From contig CASFYT010000014.1 of the NCBI GenBank assembly GCA_949299015.1, positions 1-46,858 of the forward strand: 46,858 nucleotides of DNA, written 5' to 3'. The DNA comes from an uncultured Bacillota bacterium (GTDB lineage: Bacteria; Bacillota_I; Bacilli_A; RFN20; CAG-288). Below, in pieces: positions 25,581 through 34,865 of this stretch. The translations under genes were made by a program, and so were the position numbers. Below the pieces are notes generated by a model, which worked only from the letters and a program-made list of their open reading frames with translations, did not search any database and had not been told where the DNA came from. Within the stretch, counting starts at the first letter, position 1, and every line of letters starts with the position of its first letter.

Positions 25581-28499
25581 TCAGATGATCTGGACGTTCT
25601 TCGCTCGGAAGATCGGAGCGCAGATCTCGTGGGCGACGAGCGGGATGACGGCAAAGCCGAGCAGCTCGAACCATTCGAACCATTGCAGATGGGTCGTTCC
25701 GAAGACCAGGTTCATGCCGTTGACTTCCGTGACGAGGACCTGCATGGCGAAGCCGAAGATGAAGGAGACCAAGAGCATCCAGTTCCTTCCCTTGAAGACG
25801 TTGACGAAGGAATGCTTGATGTCGGTCATGCCGACCATGTGGAAGACCTGGGCCATGGCCAGGACGGTGAAGGCGAAGGTCTGCGCCTGCTCGTGGACGT
25901 TGAGCCATCCGCCCTCTTTGAACTGGTATTCGTTGAGGAGCTCTTCCGTCTCGAAGAACCGATGGACGTATTCTCCGTTCTGGTATTGGATGCCGACGTA
26001 GTTTCCGTTTCCGTCCTGGGAGGCCATGCAGTTGAAGAAGCCTTCCCAAGACCAGGACCAGAATTCGGTGTCTCCCATGTGCTGGAGAATCGGAAGCAGG
26101 AAGGCGATGGCCGTGATGACGAAGATGACGGCGCCGTAGAAGAGGGTGAACTTCAGTCCGCCGTGGGCGAAGACGCCGTCCTTGGGGTTGCGGGGCTTCT
26201 GGTCCATGATGCCTTTCTCCTTGTCGTCCATGCCCAGGGCGATGGCCGGCAGTGAGTCGGTGATGAGGTTGATCCAGAGGACGTGGAGGGTCGCCAGGGG
26301 CAGGATGACGCCGTAGTTGGAGAAGGCCGTCAGGATGGTGAAGAAGAACATGACCAGGACTTCGGCGAAGTTGGAGGAGAGGAGGTAGAAGATGGCCTTC
26401 TTGACGTTGGAGAAGATTCCCCTTCCTTCCTCGACCGCCTTTTCGATCGAGGCGAAGTTGTCGTCCGTCAGGACCATGTCCGCCGCGCTCTTGGCGACGT
26501 CGGTTCCCGTGATGCCCATGGCGATGCCGATGTCCGCCGCCTTCAGGGAGGGAGCGTCGTTGACGCCGTCTCCCGTCATCGAGACGATGTTTCCGTTGGC
26601 CTTGAGGGCCTTGACGATCTGGACCTTGTTCTCCGGCGAGACGCGGGCGAAGACGTTGGTCGTCCTCACCTTCTCCTGGAGACCTTCCTCGTCGAGGGCG
26701 TTGATCTCGTCACCGCTCATGCACTGGCTCTTCTCCTGGGCGATTCCGAGGTTCTTGGCGATGGCGAAGGCGGTGTCCTTGTGGTCGCCGGTGATCATGA
26801 CGGTGCGGATGCCGGCCTTCTTGAAGGTGCTGACGGCAGGGGCGGCCTCCGGCCTCTCCGGATCGATCATGCCGACCATGCCCTTGTAGATGAGGTGTTC
26901 CTCCGTGAGCCTCTCCTCGGAGTCGTTGTAGTGATAGGCGAAGGCCAGGACGCGGAAGGCTTCTGAGGCCATCTCGCTGGAGGCCTTGTTGATCTTTTCG
27001 ATGTCCTCCGGCGTGATGGGACGGACCTTTCCGTCGATGTCGATGAATTCCGTATGGCGCAGGATGGAGTCGAGGGCGCCCTTGGTATAGACGATCTTCC
27101 TTCCGTCGAGGAGGTTCTCCGTCGACATCATCTTGCGGACGGAGTCGAACGGAAGCTCGTCGACGCGCTTCTGGCTTTCCTTTTCGGTCTTCTCCTTCTC
27201 GATGCCCAGCCCGTAGGCGTAGTCGAGGAGGGCGAGTTCGGTCGGGTCGCCGTAGCGGTCGCCGTTGATGGAGGCGTTGGAGCAGAGCATCATTCCCGTG
27301 GCCAGGAAGGTCGGGTTCTCGACCTTGTCGGCGTCGAAGGTCTTCTCGTCCTGATAGACCTTCTTGACGGTCATGCGGTTCTGGGTCAGGGTTCCGGTCT
27401 TGTCGGAGCAGACGACCGTGACCGAGCCGAGGGTCTCGACCGAAGGCAGCTTGCGGACGATGGTGTTGACCTTGACCATCTTTCCGACGCCCAGGGCGAG
27501 GGCGATGGTGACGATGGCGGGAAGGCCTTCGGGGATGGCGGCGACGGCCAGGGCGATGGCGCTTTCGAAGAGTTCAAGGACGCTCTCCCAGAACGTCTCC
27601 CACCCCGCGGGCGTGGTGCTGGCCTTGACGATGGCGGCGATGACGCCGACGAGGAAGGTCACGACCACGATGATCAGGCAGATGAGTCCCAGCTGCTTGG
27701 AGAGGACGGCCAGCTTCTTCTGGAGCGGCGTTTCCTCGTCCTCGGCGTTCGTCAGCATGCCGGCGATCTTTCCCATTTCGGTCTTCATGCCGGTCGCGAC
27801 GACGATGCCCGTGCCTCGGCCGTAGGAGATGGGACAGGACATGTGGCCGATGGTGCATTGGTCGCCGATGACGGTGTCCTCCGCCAGGACGGCCTTGGCG
27901 TCCTTGTCGGCCGGGACGGATTCTCCGGTGAGGGAGGATTCATCGGACTTCATGTCGACGGAGGTCAGAAGGCGGACGTCGGCCGGGATGATGACGCCTT
28001 CCTCCAGGATGACGATGTCTCCGGGAACGAGGTCCTCCGCCTTGATGGTGCAAAGCTTTCCTTTCCTCTTGACGGTGCAGGTCGGGCTGGAGAGCTTCTT
28101 CAGGGCCTCCAGCGATTGCTCCGCCTTCTGTTCCTGGATGGCGCCGATGAGGGCGTTGATGATGACGATGGCCAGGATGACGATGCAGTCGATCCATTCC
28201 TCCGATTCGTCGCCGGAGGCGGCGTGGAAGATGAAGATGCCAAGCGAGATCAAGGCGGCGACGAGGAGGACGATGACCATCGGCTCGATGAACTGCCTCA
28301 GAAGCTTGATGATGAAGGGGACCTTCTTTCCCTCGTCGAGCTTGTTGGGACCATAGGTCGCCCTTCTCTTCTCGACCTCTTCGTTCGTCAGTCCGTTTTC
28401 CTCATCGCTTTCGAAATGCTTGAGGACCTCTTCGGGCGAATGACAGTACGCCTTGTATTCGGATTCGGCTGGCGTTTGGTTTTTCTCTTCAGAATCCAT
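25581..28499 (-). CDS. P2-type calcium-transporting ATPase
   Basis: This 972-aa cation pump of the SERCA/PMCA-like group probably exports Ca2+ from the cytoplasm. It has an N-terminal cation-ATPase domain, the actuator TGES ([12 protein letters not shown]), PEGLP in helix four, the phosphorylated Asp366 in [11 protein letters not shown], a KGALD-type nucleotide-binding motif, [11 protein letters not shown] in the hinge, and about ten membrane helices. It is longer than many bacterial members because of a roughly 60-residue hydrophilic insert between the last helices (around [14 protein letters not shown]...). An AAAGGA ribosome site precedes the ATG. It stands alone and ends at the bidirectional terminator. 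Exact ion specificity is not proven by the sequence. Confidence 0.92.
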   Translation of the reverse strand: MDSEEKNQTPAESEYKAYCHSPEEVLKHFESDEENGLTNEEVEKRRATYGPNKLDEGKKVPFIIKLLRQFIEPMVIVLLVAALISLGIFIFHAASGDESEEWIDCIVILAIVIINALIGAIQEQKAEQSLEALKKLSSPTCTVKRKGKLCTIKAEDLVPGDIVILEEGVIIPADVRLLTSVDMKSDESSLTGESVPADKDAKAVLAEDTVIGDQCTIGHMSCPISYGRGTGIVVATGMKTEMGKIAGMLTNAEDEETPLQKKLAVLSKQLGLICLIIVVVTFLVGVIAAIVKASTTPAGWETFWESVLELFESAIALAVAAIPEGLPAIVTIALALGVGKMVKVNTIVRKLPSVETLGSVTVVCSDKTGTLTQNRMTVKKVYQDEKTFDADKVENPTFLATGMMLCSNASINGDRYGDPTELALLDYAYGLGIEKEKTEKESQKRVDELPFDSVRKMMSTENLLDGRKIVYTKGALDSILRHTEFIDIDGKVRPITPEDIEKINKASSEMASEAFRVLAFAYHYNDSEERLTEEHLIYKGMVGMIDPERPEAAPAVSTFKKAGIRTVMITGDHKDTAFAIAKNLGIAQEKSQCMSGDEINALDEEGLQEKVRTTNVFARVSPENKVQIVKALKANGNIVSMTGDGVNDAPSLKAADIGIAMGITGTDVAKSAADMVLTDDNFASIEKAVEEGRGIFSNVKKAIFYLLSSNFAEVLVMFFFTILTAFSNYGVILPLATLHVLWINLITDSLPAIALGMDDKEKGIMDQKPRNPKDGVFAHGGLKFTLFYGAVIFVITAIAFLLPILQHMGDTEFWSWSWEGFFNCMASQDGNGNYVGIQYQNGEYVHRFFETEELLNEYQFKEGGWLNVHEQAQTFAFTVLAMAQVFHMVGMTDIKHSFVNVFKGRNWMLLVSFIFGFAMQVLVTEVNGMNLVFGTTHLQWFEWFELLGFAVIPLVAHEICAPIFRAKNVQII

Positions 28500-28591
28500 G
28501 ACGTGTCCTTTCCTTTTACTGGTCTCATCCCCGCAGAGCGGTTCCTTCTCCGATCTGGTCTCCCAGATGAGCTGACGGAGAAAGGAGACGA

Positions 28592-29488
28592 TTACTCCCC
28601 AAGTAAAAAAGCGCTGATATTGTATCGTTTTTTCTTAGGAAAAGAAATATCGAAGGGCCTTCTTGGGAGAAGATGGTTCTTCCGTTCAAGATCTTGGATG
28701 GGAAAGGAAGGGGAAAAAGGAAGGACCAAAGGGGATAGAAAAAAGACAAACTGATAATGAATTTTTAGATTGCTTTCTGAAAAATCAAACTCGTACCGCA
28801 GCGGAATCGAAGATGTTTTTTCCAAGAAATCGATTGCCTGTTGGAAATCGTCGATGACGAGCACAGCGTTTCTTCCAATCTCCTCTGCGTCCTTTTGGGA
28901 GGCGTCGTCTTGGACGGCGATCGTCTGGAACGAGGCCTTCTTCGCCGTCTTCAGGGCGACGAGGATGTCTTCGAAGACGAGGCATTGCTCCGGAAGGACG
29001 TCCAGCCTTCGGGCGACGTCGAGGTAGAGGGTGGGTTCTTCCTTGCTGGTCTTCAGGCGATTGGCGTCCTCCAGCAGGTCGAAGTAGGAAAGGAGGCCGT
29101 TGTTTTCCAGGCAGGGGCGGTAGAGACTTTCCTGGTTGGATGTGGCAAGGGCGATGCGGACGCCTTTGTCCTTGAGGTAGGAGAGGAGTTTTTTGGCGTT
29201 CTTCTTAGCCTTGATGTGGAAGGCGTATTCGGTCCGGGCGATGCCCATCCAGATCTGCATCAGCTCCTCGGGGGTCTCCTTGAACTGAAAGCGGTCGACA
29301 GTGTATTGGGCGATCTGACGGAAGGCCATGTGGCTGATCTCGCGTTGGTAGTCCTCGGGAATCTCCATTCCCTTCGAGAGGAAGAACTGTTGGTCGACGT
29401 GCTTCCAGACGCCCATGGAGTCGACGAGCGTCCCGTCCAGGTCGAAGATGCAGGCTTTCAATCCCTGCGGAAATCGTTTCGTTTGCAT
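28592..29488 (-). CDS. HAD-family phosphatase (beta-phosphoglucomutase-like) with an unusual C-terminal tail
   Basis: This 298-aa protein has the HAD core: FDLDGTLVDSM with nucleophile Asp and acid Asp, a helical cap, LATSN as motif II, a lysine in SKEEPTLYLDVA as motif III, and VFEDILVALKTAKKA as motif IV. Family members usually end about 220 residues in, here near FLEKTSS. The remaining 75 or so residues are A+T-rich in coding DNA and unlike the core (PLVLPFSPSFPIQDLERK), so they may be a read-through tail after loss of the normal stop. The -10 box lies 6 nt before the ATG with no ribosome site. The substrate is likely a small sugar phosphate or nucleotide. Confidence 0.85.
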   Translation of the reverse strand: MQTKRFPQGLKACIFDLDGTLVDSMGVWKHVDQQFFLSKGMEIPEDYQREISHMAFRQIAQYTVDRFQFKETPEELMQIWMGIARTEYAFHIKAKKNAKKLLSYLKDKGVRIALATSNQESLYRPCLENNGLLSYFDLLEDANRLKTSKEEPTLYLDVARRLDVLPEQCLVFEDILVALKTAKKASFQTIAVQDDASQKDAEEIGRNAVLVIDDFQQAIDFLEKTSSIPLRYEFDFSESNLKIHYQFVFFLSPLVLPFSPSFPIQDLERKNHLLPRRPFDISFPKKKRYNISAFLLGE

Positions 29489-29494
29489 GAAAGC

Positions 29495-29500
29495 ATTATA
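29495..29500 (-). promoter_or_regulatory. -10 box directly before the HAD gene
   Basis: TATAAT on the minus strand, with GCTTTC and then the ATG. A transcript would start at or beside the A of the start codon, which implies a leaderless mRNA. The -35 is weak (TTCCTC at a 17-base spacing). Confidence 0.55.
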
Positions 29501-29541
29501 GCAAAGAGGGGCCTTGCGAGGAACTTTCCTTCTGCGCCTTG

Positions 29542-29570
29542 TTGTCTCCGGGAAGGCGGAAAACTACAAT
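29542..29570 (+). promoter_or_regulatory. Promoter of the exonuclease gene
   Basis: TTGTCT (29542-29547), 17 bases, TACAAT (29565-29570). Six bases later comes the ATG at 29577, again without room for a ribosome site. Confidence 0.6.
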
Positions 29571-29576
29571 AGAATC

Positions 29577-30512
29577 ATGAACTACGTCTTCTTTGACACG
29601 GAGTGCGCCAACTGCCTGAAAGGCGAGGGAAAGATCTGTTCCTTCGGCTACGTCCTGACCGACGAGGCGTTTCAGGTCCTGAAGAAGAAGGACATCCTGA
29701 TCAACCCGGACGCTCCCTTCCTTCTGGGAAACGCCCGGAAGGGGGAGGGAATCGAACTCGCCTATCCCCTGTCCCGGTTCCGGAATTCCCACCGCTTTCC
29801 CTACTACTACGACGCCATCCGCCATATCCTGGAAGAAGAGGACGTCCTCGTCGTCGGCTTCTGCATCCATCAGGACATCGCCTTCCTGGACTATACCTGC
29901 CATCGCTACGGCCTCAGCCTGCCGTCCTTCCCCTACGTCGACCTTCAGAAGCTCGACAAGAGGCTCTATCAGACGAAGGACTACCGGGGACTGGATACCT
30001 TGATCGAGCAGTTCGGCCTTGCCAAGTTCACCTACCATCGGTCGGATGACGACGCCATGATGACGATGGAGGTCTTCAGCAAGATCCTGGACGAAAACCA
30101 CCTTAGCATCGAGGACGTGAGACGGGACCACCAGGAAGCCTGCGGGACCAGCCTGGAGCTTGCGGAAAGGCTTCGCCAAAGGCGGAGGGAGAAAGCGAGG
30201 AAGAGGCAGCTTTCCCAGAAGGCAGCGCGCCTCTTCGCCCAGAAGGCGACGCCTTCCCTTTCCTACTACAACCCGTTCTTCTGGAACAAGAAGGTCTTCT
30301 TCAAGACGAGCAGCCTCTATCGGCACCTTGACTATCTGACGAAGAACGCCGAGCGCTTCCTGCTTCGCGGCATGACCTTCGTCGAGAATCCCGCCCAGGC
30401 CGACATCATCGTCTACGATCGGGGAGAACAGCTCGACAGGATCCGCCAGCAGAACGAGAAGGCGGTCTTCCTCCTCTTTCCGCACTTTCAGAAGAAGGTC
30501 GAAAACGGTTGA
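29577..30512 (+). CDS. DEDDh-type 3'-5' exonuclease (DnaQ-like)
   Basis: This 311-aa protein begins MNYVFFDTECANC, with the first Asp and Glu of the DEDD site at residues 7 and 9. Asp in HQDIAFLDYTCHRYG is the second acidic motif, and YHRSDDDAMMT supplies the HxxxxD end of the DEDDh type. A basic region (LRQRRREKARKRQ) and a C-terminal domain of about 100 residues follow; part of it (ADIIVYDRGEQLDRI) resembles the BRCT-like end of some DnaQ proteins, but weakly. The ATG at 29577 is preferred because the promoter lies directly upstream; earlier in-frame starts lie in the promoter. It probably trims DNA or RNA in repair; the substrate is unknown. Confidence 0.82.
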   Translation: MNYVFFDTECANCLKGEGKICSFGYVLTDEAFQVLKKKDILINPDAPFLLGNARKGEGIELAYPLSRFRNSHRFPYYYDAIRHILEEEDVLVVGFCIHQDIAFLDYTCHRYGLSLPSFPYVDLQKLDKRLYQTKDYRGLDTLIEQFGLAKFTYHRSDDDAMMTMEVFSKILDENHLSIEDVRRDHQEACGTSLELAERLRQRRREKARKRQLSQKAARLFAQKATPSLSYYNPFFWNKKVFFKTSSLYRHLDYLTKNAERFLLRGMTFVENPAQADIIVYDRGEQLDRIRQQNEKAVFLLFPHFQKKVENG

Positions 30513-30564
30513 GCCGTCCTTCGGGGAAGGAGGGACCTTCCCTGCCGAGGGGACGAACGAAAAC

Positions 30565-30590
30565 GGCCACCCTTCGAGGGTGGCCTTTGT
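30565..30590. terminator. Bidirectional terminator
   Basis: Stem GGCCACCC/GGGTGGCC (30565-30572 with 30578-30585) closed by a TTCGA loop, with TTTGTATTT on the right and a T-run on the minus strand (GTTTTCG). It serves the exonuclease and the convergent fruK. Confidence 0.85.
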
Positions 30591-30599
30591 ATTTCTTCC

Positions 30600-31529
30600 T
30601 TACTTGATCTTGGTGACCTTGATCTGCGGAAGGAGGGACTTCCAGAGCTTGTAGGATCCCAGGTGCGGCGAGAAGGCGGTGGCGCCGCCGGCGGCCATGG
30701 AATACTTCAGGGTCTCCTCGATGCTCTTTCCTTCGCTCAGGCCCTTGATGAAGCCGGCGATGGAGGAGTCGCCCGCGCCGACCGCGGAGATCTGGGTTCC
30801 GGTGGCGTTGGAGCAGTGGTAGACGTGACCGTCCTCGCTGAAGTAGTAGGCTCCCCTTCTTCCCAGGGTGACCATGACGGAACGCGGACCCTTCTTCTTG
30901 AATTCCTCGCCGCCGGCGATGATTTCTTCGTCGGTGGTGAGCTTCTTGCCCAGGAGGTCGCCGAGCTCCTCGTCGTTCGGCTTGATCATGAAGGGCTTGT
31001 AGGGAAGGGCGTAGGTGAGGGCTTCGTCGACCGTGTCGAGGAAGACGTAGGCGTTCACCGGATTGCAGCATTCCTCCATGATGCGGGCGTAGAGGTGCTT
31101 GTCCTCCTGCCCCAGGGAACCGGAGAGGATGACGATGTCCTTCTCCTTGAGGTGCTTCTTGAGATAGGTGAAGAGGCGTTCGATCTCCTTGTCCTTGACC
31201 TTCGGGGCAGAGGGGTCGAAGCGGGTGTCCTGGTGCGGGCCGGTGATCATGACGTTCATGCGGGAGTTGGCTTCCGTCTTGAGGTAGATGGGGTGGTCGT
31301 ATTCCTTGTCGACGATGTTCTGGATGTCCTTGCCGATGTTGCCTCCGACGGCGACGATGGGGATGTTCTCGACCCGGAGGTTGTTCAGCATGCGGGAGAC
31401 GGTGATTCCCTTTCCGCCCAAGGAAAAGCCTTCCGCCTTGGGACGGTTGACGCCACCGACGCGAAGTTCCTTGTCTTCCAGGTTGAGGTTGTAGTCGATG
31501 CAGGGTGCGATTGTCAGCGAATAAATCAT
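30600..31529 (-). CDS. fruK: 1-phosphofructokinase-like PfkB kinase
   Basis: This 309-aa PfkB-family kinase probably converts fructose 1-phosphate to fructose 1,6-bisphosphate. It starts MIYSLTIAPCIDYNLNLED, as FruK/LacC enzymes do. Other motifs are GGKGITVSRML (usually GGKGxNVARxL), LSGSLGQ, a PNDEELGDLLG motif, and the active-site loop SAVGAGDSSIAGF with its catalytic Asp. The start follows AAGGAG and lies 17 nt after the DeoR-type regulator gene, so the two form a fruR-fruK operon. No PTS permease gene follows in the window; tagatose 6-phosphate kinase is the main alternative. Confidence 0.87.
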   Translation of the reverse strand: MIYSLTIAPCIDYNLNLEDKELRVGGVNRPKAEGFSLGGKGITVSRMLNNLRVENIPIVAVGGNIGKDIQNIVDKEYDHPIYLKTEANSRMNVMITGPHQDTRFDPSAPKVKDKEIERLFTYLKKHLKEKDIVILSGSLGQEDKHLYARIMEECCNPVNAYVFLDTVDEALTYALPYKPFMIKPNDEELGDLLGKKLTTDEEIIAGGEEFKKKGPRSVMVTLGRRGAYYFSEDGHVYHCSNATGTQISAVGAGDSSIAGFIKGLSEGKSIEETLKYSMAAGGATAFSPHLGSYKLWKSLLPQIKVTKIK

Positions 31530-31546
31530 TTGAAGAGCTCCTTTCC

Positions 31547-32320
31547 TTATTCGTTCGCTTCGACTTCGATCATCTTGACGAGGGAACGGTACTTTTCGTT
31601 CGCGACGTCGGTGATCAGGATGGGACGGGTGAAATCGGAGAAGGTTGCCGTGGAGATGTTGTCGAACTTCGTATGGTCGGCGAGGATGTAGACGCTGTAG
31701 CATTTGCGGATGGCCGCGGACTTGATGGCGCACTCCTGCGGGTCGGGCGTCGTGAACTTGGCCTGCGGATGGATTCCGTTGGTTCCGAAGAACCCGATGT
31801 CGAAGTTGAAGCGGTTGATGAAGTCGATGGCATAGGGCCCGATGAAGGCGTTGGTCGTCAGCTTCAGTTCTCCCCCTGTGACGTAGCAGGTCAGTCCGCG
31901 TTCGGCGAGCTTCTGGGCGAGGAGAGGGGAATTGGTGACGTAGTAGGTGTTGCGGAAGGTGGGAAGGAAGAAGATCATGCTGGCGACGGTGGTGGAGGCG
32001 TCGAGGTAGATGCACAGTCCTTCCTTCACGTAGTGGGACGCCTCGCGGGCGATGCGCTTCTTGACCTCGGGTTCGGTCCGCTCCCGTTCGAGGTATTCCC
32101 GGTCGAGACGTTCGAACTTGAAGTTCCCCGAGAAATGGAGGCTTGCCGCTCCGCCGTGGACGCGCAGGAGCTTGTGCTCCAACGCCATCCTCTGGAGGTC
32201 GCGCCGGATGGTGGATTCGGACGTCTTGAAATAGTCGGCCAGCGCTTCGACCGAGACGTACTGCGATGGGCTTTCCTCGAGGAGCTTGAGGATCTCCTCG
32301 TCTCGTTCCTTGAGGCTCAT
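31547..32320 (-). CDS. fruR: DeoR-family sugar-responsive repressor
   Basis: This regulator of about 257 aa has an N-terminal winged helix-turn-helix (VSVEALADYFKTSESTIRRDL), the DeoR signature, followed by VHGGA and a DeoRC sensor domain related to sugar-phosphate isomerases (LDASTTV, VTNSP, FFGTNGI, ADHTKFD). The start was set at MSLKERDEE (32320); an upstream TTG in frame is unlikely. It is followed by fruK, so it probably represses its own operon until a sugar phosphate binds. Which sugar phosphate it senses is inferred from the neighbour. Confidence 0.88.
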   Translation of the reverse strand: MSLKERDEEILKLLEESPSQYVSVEALADYFKTSESTIRRDLQRMALEHKLLRVHGGAASLHFSGNFKFERLDREYLERERTEPEVKKRIAREASHYVKEGLCIYLDASTTVASMIFFLPTFRNTYYVTNSPLLAQKLAERGLTCYVTGGELKLTTNAFIGPYAIDFINRFNFDIGFFGTNGIHPQAKFTTPDPQECAIKSAAIRKCYSVYILADHTKFDNISTATFSDFTRPILITDVANEKYRSLVKMIEVEANE

Positions 32321-32331
32321 GTCCAACGATT

Positions 32332-32360
32332 ATGATAGCTCAAAGACGAAAGCGCTTCAA
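32332..32360 (-). promoter_or_regulatory. Promoter of the fruR-fruK operon
   Basis: On the minus strand: TTGAAG (32360-32355), 17 bases, TATCAT (32337-32332). The leader to the ATG at 32320 is about 11 nt and lacks a clear ribosome site. Confidence 0.65.
32347..32360. promoter_or_regulatory. cre-like CcpA site over the -35 box
   Basis: CGAAAGCGCTTCAA resembles the catabolite-responsive element TGAAAGCGCTTTCA and overlaps the -35 of fruR. Binding here would block transcription when preferred sugars are present. No ccpA gene is in the window. Confidence 0.45.
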
Positions 32361-32406
32361 TTCTTCCGTGCATGAAACGAGCGCCATTCTGCTCGTTCTG
32401 CTCAGT

Positions 32407-33405
32407 TCAGCTAAAGAGCGGAATCCTCTCCCTCGCCTTCTCGAGGACCCGGCGATAGTCATCGAGCGAACGGCACTGCACGAGGGCGAGGCGGATGTCC
32501 TTGGTGTGGTCGAATCCCTTGAGGTAGCGGATGGAGATGCCGCGCATGATGTCGCTGGCCGGCTTCTCCTCCTTGACGGAATAGATCAGAAGGAGGTGCT
32601 TCCAAAGATCCGAAAGCTGACCTTCGAAGGTCGTCTCCTCACAGGCCCTTCCCTCTTCCCTGGCCACCATGTCCTGGAAGACCTTGGGATAGCCGATCGC
32701 CCGCTGGCCGATCATGACGGCGTCGGCCTGGGTTTCCTCGAGGACGGAGAGGAAGTTCCTTTCGTCGATGCCGCCGTTGGCGATGACGGGAATCGAGACG
32801 CTTTCCTTGATGGCGCGGATGACGTCGTAGTGGACCGGCCCCATGAATCCCTCCTTGCGGGTCCTGCCGTGGACGGCGATGGCCCTCACGCCGGCCGCCT
32901 CGATTTTTCTTGCGACCGTACGGACATCCATGATTTCATTGAATCCGATACGAATCTTGACAATGACAGGCTTTTTCGAAATAGAAACCATCTTTTCTAA
33001 TAAAGAATAAAGCTCATCAAGCCTGTTCAGCCAGTAGGAGCCAGCTTGCTGCCGCATGACCTTCGGGACGGGACAACCGACGTTGAAGTCCAGGAAGTCG
33101 TAGGAAGCCTGCTCTTCGACGAGGGGGATGGCGCGCAGGATGCTCTCCTGCTTTCCTCCGAAGATCTGAAGCGCCAGCTTCGTCCTTCCCTCCTCCTTTG
33201 CATCGCGATGCGTCGCCCGGAGGTCGTTCAGGGTCGCCTGGCTGTCGTAGATCAGGGACTCGCAGGACTCCATCTCGGTATAGACGAGGCCGGCTCCGTA
33301 ATCGGAGGCGAGCTTGCGGAGCGAAAAGTCGGTATAGCCGGCCAAGGGCGCGAGGACGTAGCGGTTGGGGATCTCGATTCCGGCAATCGAAAAGGTCTTC
33401 GTCAT
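32407..33405 (-). CDS. dus: tRNA-dihydrouridine synthase
   Basis: This 332-aa flavoenzyme reduces specific uridines of tRNA to dihydrouridine with FMN and NADPH. The TIM-barrel begins VLAPLAGYTDFSLRKLA. The catalytic loop DFNVGCPVPKVMRQQAGSYW contains the conserved Cys. KIRIGF, AVHGRTRKEGFMG, PVIANGG and MIGQRAIGYP form the FMN and phosphate contacts. The start at 33405 overlaps the stop of the DUF523 gene by 4 nt (ATGA); the longer in-frame extension overlapping that gene is rejected. It is the last gene of the three-gene operon with DUF523 and HD genes. Confidence 0.93.
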   Translation of the reverse strand: MTKTFSIAGIEIPNRYVLAPLAGYTDFSLRKLASDYGAGLVYTEMESCESLIYDSQATLNDLRATHRDAKEEGRTKLALQIFGGKQESILRAIPLVEEQASYDFLDFNVGCPVPKVMRQQAGSYWLNRLDELYSLLEKMVSISKKPVIVKIRIGFNEIMDVRTVARKIEAAGVRAIAVHGRTRKEGFMGPVHYDVIRAIKESVSIPVIANGGIDERNFLSVLEETQADAVMIGQRAIGYPKVFQDMVAREEGRACEETTFEGQLSDLWKHLLLIYSVKEEKPASDIMRGISIRYLKGFDHTKDIRLALVQCRSLDDYRRVLEKARERIPLFS

Positions 33406-33893
33406 CCTTCCTCCTCCAGAAGCGCCAGGAGCGCCCTTCCCTCGTCCTCGTTGAGCACGAGGAGCCCTTCCTTCTCGAGCCTCTTTGCCGTGATGCCCTT
33501 TCCCTTCACGAGGCCGCCGGAAAAGGTGCCGTCGTGGATCAGGGTCGTTCCGCAGCTCGGGGAACGGTCCTTGAGGATGGCCAGGCCGACCTTCTGGCTG
33601 CGGGCCACGGCACTGGCCCAGTAGGCGCCGTTTCGATAGTTTTCCGTGACGTCCCTTCCGCGGACGGTTAGGACCTTGTCGGCGACGATTTCGCTGGGAT
33701 CGCGCGGCGTCTTCAGCCCTCCAAGGACCTCCGGGCAGATCGGCAGGAGGAGGAAGTAGGAGGCGAGCCTGCGGATCTCCGGGACTTCCTTGCTCTGTCC
33801 GTCGTAGCGGCATCTCTCTCCCAGCAGGCAGGAGGAGACGAGGACCTTCTCTCCCCTGTGGGAGAGGAACTTCCGGATCTTCTCAACGTCCAT
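33402..33893 (-). CDS. DUF523 (YbbK-like) protein
   Basis: This 163-aa protein carries all DUF523 marks: LVSSCLLGERCRYDG near the start, LPICPEVLGGLKTPRDPSE, a central Asn/Gly-rich stretch, and DRSPSCGTTLIHDGTF, with cysteines at conserved positions that suggest metal or iron-sulfur binding. The biochemical role of the family is not established. It overlaps the HD gene upstream by about 11 nt and dus downstream by 4 nt, so translation is coupled. Confidence 0.9.
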   Translation of the reverse strand: MDVEKIRKFLSHRGEKVLVSSCLLGERCRYDGQSKEVPEIRRLASYFLLLPICPEVLGGLKTPRDPSEIVADKVLTVRGRDVTENYRNGAYWASAVARSQKVGLAILKDRSPSCGTTLIHDGTFSGGLVKGKGITAKRLEKEGLLVLNEDEGRALLALLEEEG

Positions 33894-34527
33894 AGCCGGT
33901 CTCCTTGGAAAATTGCTCGAGGAAGAGCAGGAGGAAACGATGCCTTTCTTCGGCCATCCTCCTTCCTTCGCCCGTGTTCATCATGTCCTTCAGGAAGAGG
34001 AGCTTTTCATAGAAGTGGGTGATGGTGGCGCTCTTCCGGGAACGGTATTCTTCTTCCGAGAGGGCGGTCAGGACCATCGGCCTCTCCTCGTAGAGGGGAC
34101 GTCCGTGGGCTCCGCCGAAGGCGAAGGCGCGGGCGATGCCGATGGCCCCGATGGCATCCAGTCGGTCGGCATCCTGGACGATCTTCCCTTCGATCGTCGC
34201 GGGGACGCAGCTGTCCTTTCCCTTGAAGGACACTTCCCGGATGAGGGTGAGGACCCTCTCCCTTGTCTCCTCGTCCAGGCCGAGGGTTGAAAGGAAGCTT
34301 CGGGCGCTCTCCTGATTCCTGTTCTGCGGAAAGAGCTTCACGTCGTCGACGTCATGCAAGGCGGCGGCCAGAAGGACGGCGAAGGAATCGGCTTTTTCGG
34401 TCGAAAGGATCTGCCTGGCGTTCCTGACGACGCGCTCGATGTGGTCGTACCCGTGTCCCGTGGCATCGCCTTCGAGAAGGGACTTGGCGAACTGGAGGGC
34501 GGATTCGATGGCTTTTTCTTGGTTCAT
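33883..34527 (-). CDS. HD-domain hydrolase (YedJ-like)
   Basis: This 214-aa protein has metal-binding motifs GHGYDHIERVVRNA, ALHDVDDVK (the HD pair) and QDADRLDAIGAIGIARAF, the order seen in the YedJ/YpgQ group of HD phosphohydrolases. These probably hydrolyse nucleotides or similar phosphate esters. It is the first gene of the HD-DUF523-dus operon. The ATG at 34527 has a TATAAT only 7 nt upstream and no ribosome site, so it may be translated from a leaderless mRNA. Confidence 0.9.
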   Translation of the reverse strand: MNQEKAIESALQFAKSLLEGDATGHGYDHIERVVRNARQILSTEKADSFAVLLAAALHDVDDVKLFPQNRNQESARSFLSTLGLDEETRERVLTLIREVSFKGKDSCVPATIEGKIVQDADRLDAIGAIGIARAFAFGGAHGRPLYEERPMVLTALSEEEYRSRKSATITHFYEKLLFLKDMMNTGEGRRMAEERHRFLLLFLEQFSKETGYGR

Positions 34528-34534
34528 GGATATG

Positions 34535-34540
34535 ATTATA
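34535..34540 (-). promoter_or_regulatory. -10 box of the HD-DUF523-dus operon
   Basis: TATAAT on the minus strand, with CATATCC and then the ATG. No good -35 is visible at 16-18 bases. Confidence 0.55.
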
Positions 34541-34830
34541 GCCTATCGACGGCGGAAGGTAGGAACTTCCGCGGACGGCCTCTTCCCTTTCCGGGGCGGA
34601 AGAGGGTGGAAGGATAGGACGGTATCATGACGAATACGTTTCTTCCTCAAGCATCAGTTGCTTATCGTAAAAGAGGCGAAGATCTAAGAGAGATCAAGAT
34701 TGAATTATCTTGTATCCATCGAATGGAACTTCCTTTCTGTGGAGCAGGGGAATTGCCATTCCTTCCCTTTCTTCCCGGAGGGTCTTGCCGTGCCCGATCT
34801 TCCCTCGGCCCCTTGTCTTTGGATTTAGCG
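34541..34830. other. Non-coding gap between divergent operons
   Basis: This is the region between the HD operon and the rpmG promoter. Short open frames occur but none has a ribosome site or coding character. I see no RNA gene. Confidence 0.5.
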
Positions 34831-34859
34831 TTGCTATTTCGGCCCTTTTCTTCTATAAT
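34831..34859 (+). promoter_or_regulatory. rpmG-secE-nusG promoter
   Basis: TTGCTA (34831-34836), 17 bases, TATAAT (34854-34859). The leader of about 40 nt contains a small terminator-like hairpin before the rpmG ribosome site. Confidence 0.8.
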
Positions 34860-34865
34860 GCTTCT

